Shown one piece after another: positions 34,472 to 43,431 of a stretch of 64,000 nucleotides of DNA; position 1 is the stretch's first letter; every line of letters begins with the position of its first letter. Source of the DNA: Alphaproteobacteria bacterium. GTDB lineage: Bacteria; Pseudomonadota; Alphaproteobacteria; Rhizobiales; Rhizobiaceae. The stretch is from the NCBI GenBank assembly GCA_018823835.1, contig JAHJHT010000013.1, forward strand, positions 186,001-250,000. Direction: 5' to 3'. A program made the position numbers and the translations under genes. The notes under the pieces were generated by a model that did no database searches, was not told where the DNA came from, and worked only from the letters and a program-made list of their open reading frames with translations.

Positions 34472-34639
34472 ATGCGGTATCTTCTGATCGTCCTGGCGCT
34501 CGCCGGAGTTCCGCTTGCCGGCTGCCAGTCGGCCCCGCCGCCGGACAGCGGCGTCGTCTATGGCCCGCCCTGCGGCTACCATGCCGTGGACAACGGTCTT
34601 TGCCCGCGCGTCGGCTACCGCCAGCCGATCGTCAACTGA
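34472..34639 (+). CDS. small lipoprotein
   Basis: A 55-residue protein with GGAG seven bases before the ATG. MRYLLIVLALAGVPLAGC ends in the lipobox LAGC, so it is processed and lipidated at Cys18, giving a mature peptide of about 38 residues with two further cysteines (PPCGYHAV and GLCPRVGY). No family is recognised. It lies alone between glsA and the convergent helicase gene. Confidence 0.65.
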   Translation: MRYLLIVLALAGVPLAGCQSAPPPDSGVVYGPPCGYHAVDNGLCPRVGYRQPIVN

Positions 34640-34658
34640 CGGGCGGCTTCAACAGGCC

Positions 34659-36122
34659 TCAGGCGTTGCCTATCGATGCCTCCACCGCCGAGGCGATCTG
34701 ATCGAGCAGCATGGTGTCGTCGCCGGCCATGCCCTCCATCGAGGCCATGCGGCCGACCACCGTGCCCGCGATCCTCTCCTCGACCGTGTCCTCGGCGTAG
34801 GCGTAGTAGATCACCGCACGCTTGCCGTCGCGGTGGCAGCGACCCTCGATCTGCTGCAGCTGGATGGCGCTATGGCGCATGTCATGCACGACCAGCGAGC
34901 GTTCGCGTTCGCCGCCGGCGAGTTCGCCCTCGTGCAGCGAGATCGATTCGGTGACGGTGAAGATGACGGCGTCCAGTTCGCCGGACTGGAAGGCGAGGCG
35001 GACTGCCTCGTTGCGGTCGCCCGATTGCGTGCCGTTGATTTCGCCGACGCGCCAGCCGCGCGCCGCGAGCTTTTCCAACAGCATGGTGCTCGTTTCGAGG
35101 AAGGCGACCGAGAGCGCGACCTGCTGGCCGTTCCGCAGGAGATCGTCGGCGAAGTCGGCGGTGCCGGCGGTCCTGAGCAGGCTGGCCTTCTGGCGAAAGC
35201 GCAGATCGGCGGCCCAGCCGGCGGGTTTTCGTGTCGAGCCGCCGGCCAGGCCGAGCTCGCGCCGGAACTCGCGCCAGGTAGCGTCGTAGAGGCGGCGGGA
35301 CGGCGCATCGAGGGCGATCGGCGCCAGTTCGCGCTGCACCTCCGGCCAGCCGGCGATGTCTTCGGGGCGGCGGCGCAGGCCGATGGCGTTCTCGCCCTTG
35401 TAAAGCAGGTCTGACATGGTCCGGCGGTCGGCCTCGTTGGGCTCCCAGGACCAGTTCTTCCAGCGGCCCTTGGCGCGGCCGATCCTGAGACGCTTCATCA
35501 GCGCCCGAAAGGCGTCGAGGCCGCCGCCCGGATCGCCGGTCGCATGGGCCAGCAGGTTCGCCAGATAGGAGAGTTCGTGCGGCGCCTGTCCGGCCGTGGC
35601 GCTCATGTAGATGGTGAAATCGGCAGCCGCCGCCACCTGCCGGCAGACCATGCCCTGCTGCGAGTTCGGGTTGCGGATGCGGTGCGCCTCGTCGATCACT
35701 ACCAGCGGCCATGTGCGCTTCGGCGCGCCGTGCCTTGCAAGTTCGTTGTTCTTTGCCCGCGTCGAGCGCCTCGTGCTGACGGCCGGCGGCGCCATCAGCG
35801 ACTTGGTGCGCTCGAAGTTCATCAGGGTCACCGACTTGCCGGTGTCGGGCGAGCGGGCGATGGTGCGCCGCCATTGCGGGATGGCGCCCTTCGGGCAGAC
35901 GATCAGCACTTCGGTATCGGGCATGGCCGAAATCGCCAGCCAGGCCGACAGCGTCTTGCCCAGCCCGGTCAGGTCGCCGAGCAGGAATCCCGGCTTTCCG
36001 GCCCGGCGCGCAGCGATAATCGCATCGCGCGCCGCGACCTGGTGCGGGCGTGGCACGAAGTCGGGGCCATCACGTTCGGATTCGGGAGATTTCACCCGCC
36101 CACCGTAGCGGGTGGGCGGCAT
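34659..36122 (-). CDS. SNF2/DEAH-type superfamily 2 helicase
   Basis: A 487-residue protein (ATG 36122; GTG 36095, after a palindrome, is possible). Motif I is GDLTGLGKT (about residue 51), motif II DEAH in VVIDEAHRIRNPNSQ, motif III SATAG, motif V region VTESISLHEG and motif VI QQIEGRCHRDGK. It is short for a Swi2/Snf2 protein and lacks extra nucleic-acid domains; such compact helicases are often phage or mobile-element encoded, but nothing else here suggests that. It follows tctA by 26 bases in the same direction. The role is unknown. Confidence 0.8.
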   Translation of the reverse strand: MPPTRYGGRVKSPESERDGPDFVPRPHQVAARDAIIAARRAGKPGFLLGDLTGLGKTLSAWLAISAMPDTEVLIVCPKGAIPQWRRTIARSPDTGKSVTLMNFERTKSLMAPPAVSTRRSTRAKNNELARHGAPKRTWPLVVIDEAHRIRNPNSQQGMVCRQVAAAADFTIYMSATAGQAPHELSYLANLLAHATGDPGGGLDAFRALMKRLRIGRAKGRWKNWSWEPNEADRRTMSDLLYKGENAIGLRRRPEDIAGWPEVQRELAPIALDAPSRRLYDATWREFRRELGLAGGSTRKPAGWAADLRFRQKASLLRTAGTADFADDLLRNGQQVALSVAFLETSTMLLEKLAARGWRVGEINGTQSGDRNEAVRLAFQSGELDAVIFTVTESISLHEGELAGGERERSLVVHDMRHSAIQLQQIEGRCHRDGKRAVIYYAYAEDTVEERIAGTVVGRMASMEGMAGDDTMLLDQIASAVEASIGNA

Positions 36123-36148
36123 GTCCCGCAAGCAGCGCGGATGCTCCG

Positions 36149-37690
36149 TCAGTCCGGATCGATGCCTTCTGTCGCCGTGCTGCGCGCGGGCCGGAAACGG
36201 GCCCTCCTGCCGATCACGATTGGCAGCAGGAAGCCGACGATCGCGAAGGTCCACAAGCCGATGGACAGCCAGGAATCGAACAGCGCCAGCCACTCGCCGT
36301 TGGCGATCGTCATCTCGCGCCTGAGATTGACCTCCATCTGGTTGCCGAGGAGCACGCCCAGGATGACGGGAACGAGCGGCACGTCGAGCTTGCGAAGGGC
36401 CCAGCCGACGACGCCGAAGAGGATCATCACCATCAGGTCGAAGGTCGAGCCCGAAATGCCGTAGATGCCGACGAAGGAGATCATGGCGACGGCCGGCATC
36501 AGGTATTTGGTCGGCACCAGAAGCACGCGAACGAACAGGCCGACCAGCGGGATGTTCATCAGGAGCAGCATGACATTGCCGATGAAGAGCGCGGCGATCA
36601 GGCCCCAGACGACATCGGGGTTCTTGGTGAAGAGCAGGGGGCCCGGCGTGATGTTGAGCGCCAGCAGCATGGCCAGCAGCACCGCGGTGGTGCCGGAGCC
36701 TGGAACGCCCAGCGCCAGCATCGGCACAAGCGCGCCGCCGGCCGAGGCGTTGTTGCCGGCTTCGGGTGCGGCCACGCCGCGCGGGTCGCCCTTGCCGAAG
36801 GTGCCGTCCTTGTCGCTGACCTTCTTTTCCAGTGCATAGGCCATGAACGAGCCAAGCGAGGCGCCGGCGCCCGGAAGCACGCCGGCAACGAAGCCGACCA
36901 CGGTGCCGCGCGCCATCGCCCACCAGGTGCGGTTCAGCATGGCGGCCGGCGGCGTGATGCGGCCAATCTTGACCTTGCCGGCCGCATCGCTGGCCTCGGG
37001 AGTGCCGCGCCTTTCGATGAAGAGGAAGACCTCTGACAGCGCGAAGAGGCCAACGATGGCGACGAGGAAATCGATGCCGTCATAGAGATGCACCTCGCCG
37101 AAGGCGAAGCGCGGCACGCCGGTCTGCCCGTCGACGCCGATCATGGCGATGCCAAGCCCGAGACCGGCAGCAAGCGCCGCCTTGGCCTGGTTGCGGCTGG
37201 CCATGCCGCCAAGCGTCGCGAAGGCCAGCGCGAAGAGCGCGAAATACTCGCCGGGGCCGAACAGCAGCGCGACCTTGACGAGCTGCGGCGCGAGGAAGAC
37301 CAGGCCCCAGGTCGCGAAGAAGGAGCCGACGAAGGAGGCGATGCCGGAAATGGCGAGTGCCTCGCCGGCCTGGCCCTTCTTGGCCATCGGGAAGCCGTCC
37401 AGCGTCGTCATCATGGCCGGCTCGTCACCGGGGATGTTGAGCAGGATCGACGAGATGCGGCCGCCATACATGGCGCCGTAATAGACCGAGGTGAGCAGGA
37501 TCAGCGCCGGGGTGGCAGGCAGGCCGAGCGTGAAGGCCAGCGGGATGAGGATGGCGACGCCGTTCGACGGCCCCAGTCCGGGCAGTGCGCCGATGATGGT
37601 GCCGAGGAAGCAGCCGACCAGGGCAAGGCCGAGATTCTGCAGCGTGAAGGCGATGAGAAATCCGTCACCGAGCGAGGAGAACACGTCCAT
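36149..37690 (-). CDS. tctA: tripartite tricarboxylate transporter, large permease subunit
   Basis: A 513-residue inner-membrane protein with about eleven helices. FLGTIIGALPGLGPSNGVAI and the second pseudo-repeat GFVAGVLPGAGASLGSFMAY are the duplicated TctA signatures with the ligand-binding PGxG loops. It works with TctB (small permease) and the binding protein TctC, all in this operon, using an ion gradient for uptake of citrate-like carboxylates. Ligand is unspecified. ATG 37690 has GGAG upstream, 12 bases after tctB. Confidence 0.95.
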   Translation of the reverse strand: MDVFSSLGDGFLIAFTLQNLGLALVGCFLGTIIGALPGLGPSNGVAILIPLAFTLGLPATPALILLTSVYYGAMYGGRISSILLNIPGDEPAMMTTLDGFPMAKKGQAGEALAISGIASFVGSFFATWGLVFLAPQLVKVALLFGPGEYFALFALAFATLGGMASRNQAKAALAAGLGLGIAMIGVDGQTGVPRFAFGEVHLYDGIDFLVAIVGLFALSEVFLFIERRGTPEASDAAGKVKIGRITPPAAMLNRTWWAMARGTVVGFVAGVLPGAGASLGSFMAYALEKKVSDKDGTFGKGDPRGVAAPEAGNNASAGGALVPMLALGVPGSGTTAVLLAMLLALNITPGPLLFTKNPDVVWGLIAALFIGNVMLLLMNIPLVGLFVRVLLVPTKYLMPAVAMISFVGIYGISGSTFDLMVMILFGVVGWALRKLDVPLVPVILGVLLGNQMEVNLRREMTIANGEWLALFDSWLSIGLWTFAIVGFLLPIVIGRRARFRPARSTATEGIDPD

Positions 37691-37702
37691 GGATCACACT
37701 CC

Positions 37703-38134
37703 TCAGAAGCCGAAGGGTCCGCGGGCCAGCGACAGGCCGAGGATCAGGTGAAAGACGACATAGATGCCGACCGCGATGAGGATGCCGGCAATGGTCGCCT
37801 GGATCGGCCCGGCGCCGAGCCGCCATGACAGGAAGCCGGCAGCGAAGGCGGTGGAGATCACGAAACCGAGCTCGGGCAGCACCTGGGCATAGGCGACGAG
37901 CACGACCACCGCGGCCGCGATCTCGAGAAAACGCCCCATGGCCGGCCATTCCGGCTCGGGGTCGGGACGCAGCATGATAGCAAGGCCGGAAAGCCCGACC
38001 AGCACGGCGATGATGATCGGAAAGGTGCGCGGTCCGACCGGGTCGGAGATGAAGCTCAGCTGGATCTGGGTCGCACCCCAGATGTAGAACGCGGCGAGCG
38101 CCACGCAGATGCCGCCCAAAATGCGGTCACTCAT
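37703..38134 (-). CDS. tctB: tripartite tricarboxylate transporter, small permease subunit
   Basis: A 143-residue protein with four membrane helices, first at ILGGICVALAAFYIWGATQI. The loop SDPVGPRTFPIIIAVLVGL is the TctB family signature. ATG 38134 follows GGGAGGG closely; a start five codons earlier is less likely. It lies between tctC and tctA in the conventional order. Confidence 0.92.
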   Translation of the reverse strand: MSDRILGGICVALAAFYIWGATQIQLSFISDPVGPRTFPIIIAVLVGLSGLAIMLRPDPEPEWPAMGRFLEIAAAVVVLVAYAQVLPELGFVISTAFAAGFLSWRLGAGPIQATIAGILIAVGIYVVFHLILGLSLARGPFGF

Positions 38135-38209
38135 CGCAATCCCTCCCAAGACGGCGCGGTAGACGGCCCGCGCAGCCTGTGCGCGCGGGCCGATGGCGAA
38201 GAAAGCGAC

Positions 38210-39199
38210 CTACTGGAGGATGCCGATTTCCTTGGACAGGTCCTGGATCTCCTGGACGTTTTCGGCGACGAACTTCTGGAACTCCTCACCACGAAGATCG
38301 AGCGGTGCAAGGCCGTTGGCGGCCATGATGCCCTTCCATTCCTCGGAATCGTAGACCTTGCCGATGGTGTCGACCCAGAAGGTGTAGGCGTCTTCGGACA
38401 TGCCGCCCGGCGCATAGAAACCGCGCCAGTTGGCGCCGACGGCGTCGATGCCCTGTTCCCTGGCGGTCGGGAAGTTGGCGAAGTCGCCGGGCATGCGTTC
38501 GGGTGCCAGGACGGCGATCACCTTGATGTCACCGGAATCGACGAAGCCCTTGGCCTCGGAGGCATCGCCGGTGAATGCCTGAACGGAACCGGCCAGCAAC
38601 TGAGTGACAGCCTCGCCGCCGCCATCGAAGGCCACGTACTTGATCTGGCGGACATCGTCGATGCCGGCCTTCCGGGCTGCGATAAGCACCTTCAGGTGAT
38701 CCCAGCCACCGACCGCCGAACCACCCGCAACCGACACCGAGGTCGGGTCGGCCTTGATCTTCTCCATCAGCTCGGGAAGCGTGTTGATCGGGGAATCCTT
38801 GGCGACCGCGATGACGCCGTAGTCGGCGCCGACCGAGGCGACCCAGCGCACCTGGTCCATGGTGTTGCCGGGGAAGGCGCCCTGGGCAAGGCGCGTCGAG
38901 GTGGCGGACGAGGCGGCGATGATCAGGCCGTTGTCGTCATTGCGCTTGTTGATGACCTCGGCATAGGCAACGCCGCCGCCACCGCCGGCCATGTTGGTTA
39001 CCTGTACGGTGCCGTCGACAAGCTTCAGGTCCTGCATGGCCTTGCCGACCTGCCGGCAGGTGAAGTCCCAGCCGCCGCCCGGGTTTGCCGGAGCGATGCA
39101 TTCGGTGGCTTCGGGCTCGAAGGCCTGCGCGCTGCCTGCAAAGGGCGTCGCCAGCAGCAATGCAGCGGCGAAGGCCAGTCTGCGTGGGGTGAACATCAT
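38210..39199 (-). CDS. tctC: tripartite tricarboxylate transporter, substrate-binding protein
   Basis: A 329-residue periplasmic protein. The double ATG at 39199 has GGAGG nine bases upstream; the frame is open far upstream but without support. A signal peptide (FAAALLLATPFAGSAQA) is followed by the family core: CIAPANPGGGWDFTCRQVGK, TNMAGGGGGVAYAEVIN, GGSAVGGWDHLKVLI and KYVAFDGGGEAVTQLLAG. It delivers a carboxylate to TctAB. First gene of the tct operon; its promoter lies in the divergent region to the right. Confidence 0.93.
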   Translation of the reverse strand: MMFTPRRLAFAAALLLATPFAGSAQAFEPEATECIAPANPGGGWDFTCRQVGKAMQDLKLVDGTVQVTNMAGGGGGVAYAEVINKRNDDNGLIIAASSATSTRLAQGAFPGNTMDQVRWVASVGADYGVIAVAKDSPINTLPELMEKIKADPTSVSVAGGSAVGGWDHLKVLIAARKAGIDDVRQIKYVAFDGGGEAVTQLLAGSVQAFTGDASEAKGFVDSGDIKVIAVLAPERMPGDFANFPTAREQGIDAVGANWRGFYAPGGMSEDAYTFWVDTIGKVYDSEEWKGIMAANGLAPLDLRGEEFQKFVAENVQEIQDLSKEIGILQ

Positions 39200-39496
39200 T
39201 GTGGTTTCCTCCATTGGTTTCTTGTTTTTCTCAGTCGGCAACGGCCAGCGGCGCCCCGCCGAGATGGATGTCGGGCTCCCTGCCTGAATCAGCATTGAAT
39301 ACGCCCAGAATCCTTCTGGCAACCGCGCCGTATTGCGGCCGGGCGCGGGACGGTTCGGTCGGCGCTGTTGGTCCCGGTGGGATGGCTCGCCGGGAGAAGG
39401 GCATGGAGGGGTGGCAGCTGGCTGGCCGCGCGAAGGGGGCGGGTGGAGCCGGGTGGGCCGACCCGGGGGCCCCGAGCCAAGGCAGGGAGCATCGGA

Positions 39497-39507
39497 TTGT
39501 TTAGTAA
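39497..39507 (+). promoter_or_regulatory. operator-like half-site 1 (TTGTTTAGTAA)
   Basis: TTGTTTAGTAA, identical to the copy at 39696 and the reverse complement of the one at 39727. It lies 190 bases upstream of the main cluster, as expected for a looping auxiliary site. Confidence 0.5.
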
Positions 39508-39695
39508 AAATCCGGCTGTGAGCCCTTATCCGCCGGTTTCGGAACCGGCAGAGGTTGCAGTGCAGCATGGCGTCAACTTCGGCAAATTTCGTTGAATCTG
39601 CGCCACAAACCGCGAGAAATGTCATGGATGCTGTCCAAAGCGGGATGGTTTTGCGAATGCGCTTGCGCTGCATTGCAGCAAAAATTGGCCTTGCG

Positions 39696-39737
39696 TTGTT
39701 TAGTAATTTTTGCATCACTAAACAAATTACTAAACAA
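39696..39737. promoter_or_regulatory. operator-like cluster of three TTGTTTAGTAA half-sites
   Basis: One forward copy (39696-39706) and two reverse copies (39715-39725, TCACTAAACAA with one mismatch, and 39727-39737, exact). The forward and first reverse copy form an inverted pair; the two reverse copies are spaced 12 bases apart. Located about 100 bases before the binding-protein gene, it is probably where a sugar-responsive repressor binds. No regulator gene is adjacent. Confidence 0.6.
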
Positions 39738-39837
39738 ATCGACGGCTGCGCGCCGGCATTGTTTGGTGCCCCGGAGGAGCGGGGTCGAATTCTTTTGAAG
39801 CCGCCATCGGGGCGTGTTTCGCAAATGGGAGGTAGGC

Positions 39838-41169
39838 ATGAAATCACTGACCAAGATGACGATCGGGCTGGCATCGACGCTATTCGCGTCGACGGCCATT
39901 ACCAGCGTTGCGCAGGCCGAAGACCTGACGCTGTGCTGGGCCGCCTGGGATCCGGCCAACGCGCTGGTCGAACTGTCGAAGGATTTTACCACCGAAACCG
40001 GCATCGGCATGAAGTTCGAATTCGTGCCTTGGACCAACTATGCGGACCGCTTCCTCAACGAGTTGAACTCCAAGGGCAAGCTGTGCGACCTGATCATCGG
40101 CGACAGCCAGTGGATCGGCGGCTCGGCCGAGAACGGCCACTACGTCAAGCTCAACGATTTCTTCGACAAGGAAGGAATCAAGATGAGCGACTTCGTCGAC
40201 GCAACGGTCGTCGGCTATTCGGAGTGGCCGAAGAACACGCCGAATTACTGGTCGCTGCCGGCCTTTGGCGACGTCGTCGGCTGGACCTACCGCAAGGACT
40301 GGTTCGAGAAGCCGGAAATTCAGGCTGAGTTCAAGGAAAAGTACGGCCGTGATCTCGCGCCGCCGGCGACCTTTGCCGAGCTCAAGGAAATCGCCGAGTT
40401 CTTCCAGAAGCGCGAGATCGACGGCAAGACCGTCTATGGCGCGTCGATCTATACCGAGCGTGGCTCCGAAGGCGTCACGATGGGCGTCATGGACGTGCTC
40501 TATTCCTACGGCTTCAAATACGAGAACCCGGACAAGCCCTACGAAATGGAAGGCTTCGTCAATTCCGACAAGTCGGTAGCCGGCCTTGAATTCTACAAGT
40601 CGCTCTACGATTGCTGCACGCCTCCAGGCGCATCCAACAGCTACATGGGCGAGGGCATCGACGCCTTCAAATCCGGCCAGGTGGCGATGCACATGAACTT
40701 CGCCTTCACATGGCCCGGCCTGCACAAGGACGAGGCGGTGGGCGGCGACAAGGTCGGCTTCTTCGCCAACCCGGCGGGTCCCGACGGTGATAAGTTCGCA
40801 CAGCTCGGCGGCCAGGGCATCTCGGTGGTGGCCTACTCCGACAAGCAGGACGCCGCGCTGCAGTACATCAAGTGGTTCGCCACCACAGACGTGCAAAAGA
40901 AGTGGTGGTCGCTCGGCGGCTTTTCTTGCCTGAAGTCGGTGGTCGAAGACCCGACCTTCGAGGCCAGCCAGCCCTACGCCAAGACCTTCCTCGACTCGAT
41001 GGCCATCGTGAAGGATTTCTGGGCCGAGCCGAGCTACGCCTCGCTGCTGCAGGCATCGCAGAAGCGCTTCCACGACTACGTCGTCGCCGGCCAGGGTACG
41101 GCCAAGGAAGCGCTCGACTCGCTCGTCGCCGACTGGACCGAAGTGTTCGAGGACGACGGCAAGATGTGA
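39838..41169 (+). CDS. ABC transporter substrate-binding protein (sugar/polyol type)
   Basis: A 443-residue periplasmic protein with GGGAGG seven bases before the ATG. The signal peptide TIGLASTLFASTAITSVAQA is cut near residue 28. The mature protein is a family-1 extracellular solute-binding protein (CWAAWDPANALVELSKDFT, FVPWTNYADRFLNELNSKGK, DLIIGDSQWIGG and QVAMHMNFAFTWPG). Its operon, with DUF2160 and two ATPases, resembles rhizobial glycerol transporters (GlpV), and the dha genes behind it point to glycerol, dihydroxyacetone or a related polyol. First gene of the operon; a hairpin follows before the permeases. Confidence 0.9.
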   Translation: MKSLTKMTIGLASTLFASTAITSVAQAEDLTLCWAAWDPANALVELSKDFTTETGIGMKFEFVPWTNYADRFLNELNSKGKLCDLIIGDSQWIGGSAENGHYVKLNDFFDKEGIKMSDFVDATVVGYSEWPKNTPNYWSLPAFGDVVGWTYRKDWFEKPEIQAEFKEKYGRDLAPPATFAELKEIAEFFQKREIDGKTVYGASIYTERGSEGVTMGVMDVLYSYGFKYENPDKPYEMEGFVNSDKSVAGLEFYKSLYDCCTPPGASNSYMGEGIDAFKSGQVAMHMNFAFTWPGLHKDEAVGGDKVGFFANPAGPDGDKFAQLGGQGISVVAYSDKQDAALQYIKWFATTDVQKKWWSLGGFSCLKSVVEDPTFEASQPYAKTFLDSMAIVKDFWAEPSYASLLQASQKRFHDYVVAGQGTAKEALDSLVADWTEVFEDDGKM

Positions 41170-41178
41170 CCGCCTATC

Positions 41179-41201
41179 CCGGAGGGCGGACCGCCTTCCG
41201 G
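41179..41201 (+). promoter_or_regulatory. intercistronic hairpin after the binding-protein gene
   Basis: CCGGAGGGCGG, one unpaired base, CCGCCTTCCGG: an eleven-pair stem with one mismatch and no T-run. Such stems commonly protect the abundant binding-protein message or limit read-through to the permease genes. Confidence 0.5.
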
Positions 41202-41281
41202 AACCGGCGCGCCTGACAGGCCCGCGCCTCCCAAGCCCGCCCCGCGTCGTGTAATATCGACGCGGGACGGAACCTCGAACA

Positions 41282-42280
41282 ATGTCTGACATGCCCAGCG
41301 GAAAGCCCCTCGTGACCGATACCAACTCATCGATACTCGACCGGGCGGCAACTGCCGCGGCGCACGCGACGCCGGAGCCTCTGGCCAAGAAGGTCCGCGG
41401 CCTCTCCGACAGGATGGTCGCCTGGATCTTCATTGCGCCGACAATCCTGCTGCTCCTGGCGATCAACATCTTCCCGCTGATCTGGGCGATCCAGCTCTCC
41501 TTCACCAATTACCGCGCCAACCGGCCGAACGCCGATATCAAGAATATCGGCCTGCAGAACTACTCGCGCATCCTGGGCGATGCCGACACCTGGATCGCCA
41601 TGCAGGCGACCGCTCACTTCGTCTTCTGGACGATCGCGCTGCAGACGCTGATCGGCTTCACGCTGGCCTATCTCATCGACCGCAAGTTTCGCGGCCACGC
41701 CTTCTGGACGACCGTCATCCTGGTGCCGATGATGCTGTCTCCGGCCGTGGTCGGCAATTTCTGGCGCTTTCTCTACCAGCCGCAGATCGGCCTGTTCACC
41801 TACATCATCTCCTTCTTCACCGGCATTCCGCCGACCGAGATCGAGATGCTGTCCAACGTGTCGCTGGCGCCGTGGTCGATCATCATCGTCGATACCTGGA
41901 TGTGGACGCCCTACGTCATGCTGATCTGCCTGGCCGGGCTGCGCTCCATTCCCGACTACATCTATGAAGCCGCCGAGGTCGACCGCGCCTCGCCCTGGCG
42001 GCAGTTCTGGTCGATCACGCTGCCGATGGCGCTGCCCTTCATCATGCTGGCGGTGCTGTTTCGCGGCATCGAGAACTTCAAGATGTTCGACATGGTCAAC
42101 CTGTTGACCGGCGGCGGACCGGGCTCGACCACCGAGGTCGCCTCGATCACGCTGAAACGCGAAGCCTTCGAGAAATGGCGAACCGGCTATTCTTCCGCCT
42201 TCGCCATCATCCTCTTCGTCGCGGTCTTCGGGCTCGCCAACATCTACGTCAAAGTGCTGAACAAGGTGAAAAACCGATGA
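41282..42280 (+). CDS. ABC transporter permease 1
   Basis: A 332-residue inner-membrane protein with six helices after a 45-residue cytoplasmic head; first helix AWIFIAPTILLLLAINIFPL. The coupling (EAA) loop reads YEAAEVDRASPWRQFWSITL. It resembles MalF/UgpA-type sugar permeases. The stop overlaps the next permease start (ATGA), so the two are translationally coupled and form a heterodimeric pore. Confidence 0.92.
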   Translation: MSDMPSGKPLVTDTNSSILDRAATAAAHATPEPLAKKVRGLSDRMVAWIFIAPTILLLLAINIFPLIWAIQLSFTNYRANRPNADIKNIGLQNYSRILGDADTWIAMQATAHFVFWTIALQTLIGFTLAYLIDRKFRGHAFWTTVILVPMMLSPAVVGNFWRFLYQPQIGLFTYIISFFTGIPPTEIEMLSNVSLAPWSIIIVDTWMWTPYVMLICLAGLRSIPDYIYEAAEVDRASPWRQFWSITLPMALPFIMLAVLFRGIENFKMFDMVNLLTGGGPGSTTEVASITLKREAFEKWRTGYSSAFAIILFVAVFGLANIYVKVLNKVKNR

Positions 42281-43224
42281 GCGCCACGGCCCACTCAGTC
42301 GTTGAGCCGAGCAAGGTTTCCAGGCGCATCGCCGGATCCGTTGTGGTGGTCTATGCGCTCGTGTCGATGATCCCGCTCTTCTGGATCCTCGCCACGAGCT
42401 TCAAGACCCCGCCGGACTCGATCTCCTACCCGCCGAAGGTGATCTTCACGCCGTCGATCGAGGGCTATTGCAACCTGTTCACCACGCGCACGCGGCAGAC
42501 CGCCGAGTACATCGCCTCGCTACCGCCTGCGGAGACCTTCTGCGACGAGACAACGCGCAAGCGCAACATGGTGATCGCCGGCCAGTCCAACTTCCTGCCG
42601 CGCTTCGTCAATTCGCTGATCATCGCCTTCGGTTCGACCTTCTGCGCGGTATTTCTCGGCACGCTGGCGGCCTACGGCTTCTCGCGCTTCAAGGTGCCGC
42701 TCGCCGACGACCTCCTGTTCTTCATCCTGTCGACGCGCATGATGCCGCCGATCGCCGTCGCGATCCCCATCTACCTGATGTATCGCGAGCTCGGCCTGTC
42801 CGACACCGCGCTTGGCATGATCCTGCTCTACACCGCGGTCAACGTCTCGCTGGCGGTGTGGCTGCTGAAAGGCTTCATCGACGAGATACCGCGCGAATAC
42901 GAGGAAGCGGCGATGATCGACGGCTACACGCGCATGCAGTCCTTCTTCAAGGTCGTGCTGCCGCAGGCCACCACCGGCATTGCTGCGACGGCGATCTTCT
43001 GCCTGATCTTCGCCTGGAACGAATACGCCTTCGCCTCGCTCTTGACCTCCGGCACGGCGCAGACGGCACCGCCCTTCATCCCGACCATCATCGGCGAGGG
43101 CGGTCAGGACTGGCCGGCGGTGGCCGCCGGAACGACGGTGTTCCTGGTGCCGATTCTGGTCTTCACCATCCTGCTCAGGAAGCAGCTGCTGCGCGGCATC
43201 ACGTTCGGGGCGGTGCGCAAATGA
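42277..43224 (+). CDS. ABC transporter permease 2
   Basis: A 315-residue MalG/UgpE-type permease. After VVVVYALVSMIPLFWILATS there is a periplasmic insert with two cysteines (YCNLF and FCDETTR), then five more helices; the EAA loop is YEEAAMIDGYTRMQSFFKVV. The insert, larger than in standard sugar permeases, is also seen in rhizobial glycerol transporters as I recall. It overlaps the preceding permease and the DUF2160 gene by four bases each. Confidence 0.9.
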   Translation: MSATAHSVVEPSKVSRRIAGSVVVVYALVSMIPLFWILATSFKTPPDSISYPPKVIFTPSIEGYCNLFTTRTRQTAEYIASLPPAETFCDETTRKRNMVIAGQSNFLPRFVNSLIIAFGSTFCAVFLGTLAAYGFSRFKVPLADDLLFFILSTRMMPPIAVAIPIYLMYRELGLSDTALGMILLYTAVNVSLAVWLLKGFIDEIPREYEEAAMIDGYTRMQSFFKVVLPQATTGIAATAIFCLIFAWNEYAFASLLTSGTAQTAPPFIPTIIGEGGQDWPAVAAGTTVFLVPILVFTILLRKQLLRGITFGAVRK

Positions 43225-43427
43225 GCAACCAGTCCATCGTCAAACGCAAGTCGAACTGGCCGGTATTCCTGCGCCGCGGCCTGCTTGAAAACATCGCCAT
43301 CGCGCTGATCGGACTTGGATTCCTGATGCTGTTCCAGCCCTTTGCCCTGGTGCTCTACACCTACTCCTTCATCACCATGCTGGTCGGCACGGTCATGTTC
43401 ATCATCGTCTCGAAGTTTCCGGAGTAG
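43221..43427 (+). CDS. DUF2160 family small membrane protein
   Basis: A 68-residue protein with two helices (LLENIAIALIGLGFLMLFQP and LYTYSFITMLVGTVMFIIVS) and a basic head, starting at an ATGA overlap with the permease. Proteins of this family occur inside glycerol-type ABC operons (GlpU position in Rhizobium leguminosarum glpSTPQUV) and may stabilise the permeases. No motif suggests catalysis. Confidence 0.75.
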   Translation: MSNQSIVKRKSNWPVFLRRGLLENIAIALIGLGFLMLFQPFALVLYTYSFITMLVGTVMFIIVSKFPE

Positions 43428-43431
43428 GGCG

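Larger units (their letters stand above)
39200..39837. other. divergent intergenic region between tct and the ABC/dha operon
   Basis: No gene is convincing in these 638 bases. The tct-proximal part is very GC-rich, while 39490-39760 is AT-rich and carries four TTGTTTAGTAA-type half-sites. Promoters of both operons must lie here. Confidence 0.5.

Noticed and set aside
39880..41508. A 542-residue open frame on the minus strand
   Set aside because: Antisense to the substrate-binding protein gene; no motif and no ribosome site.
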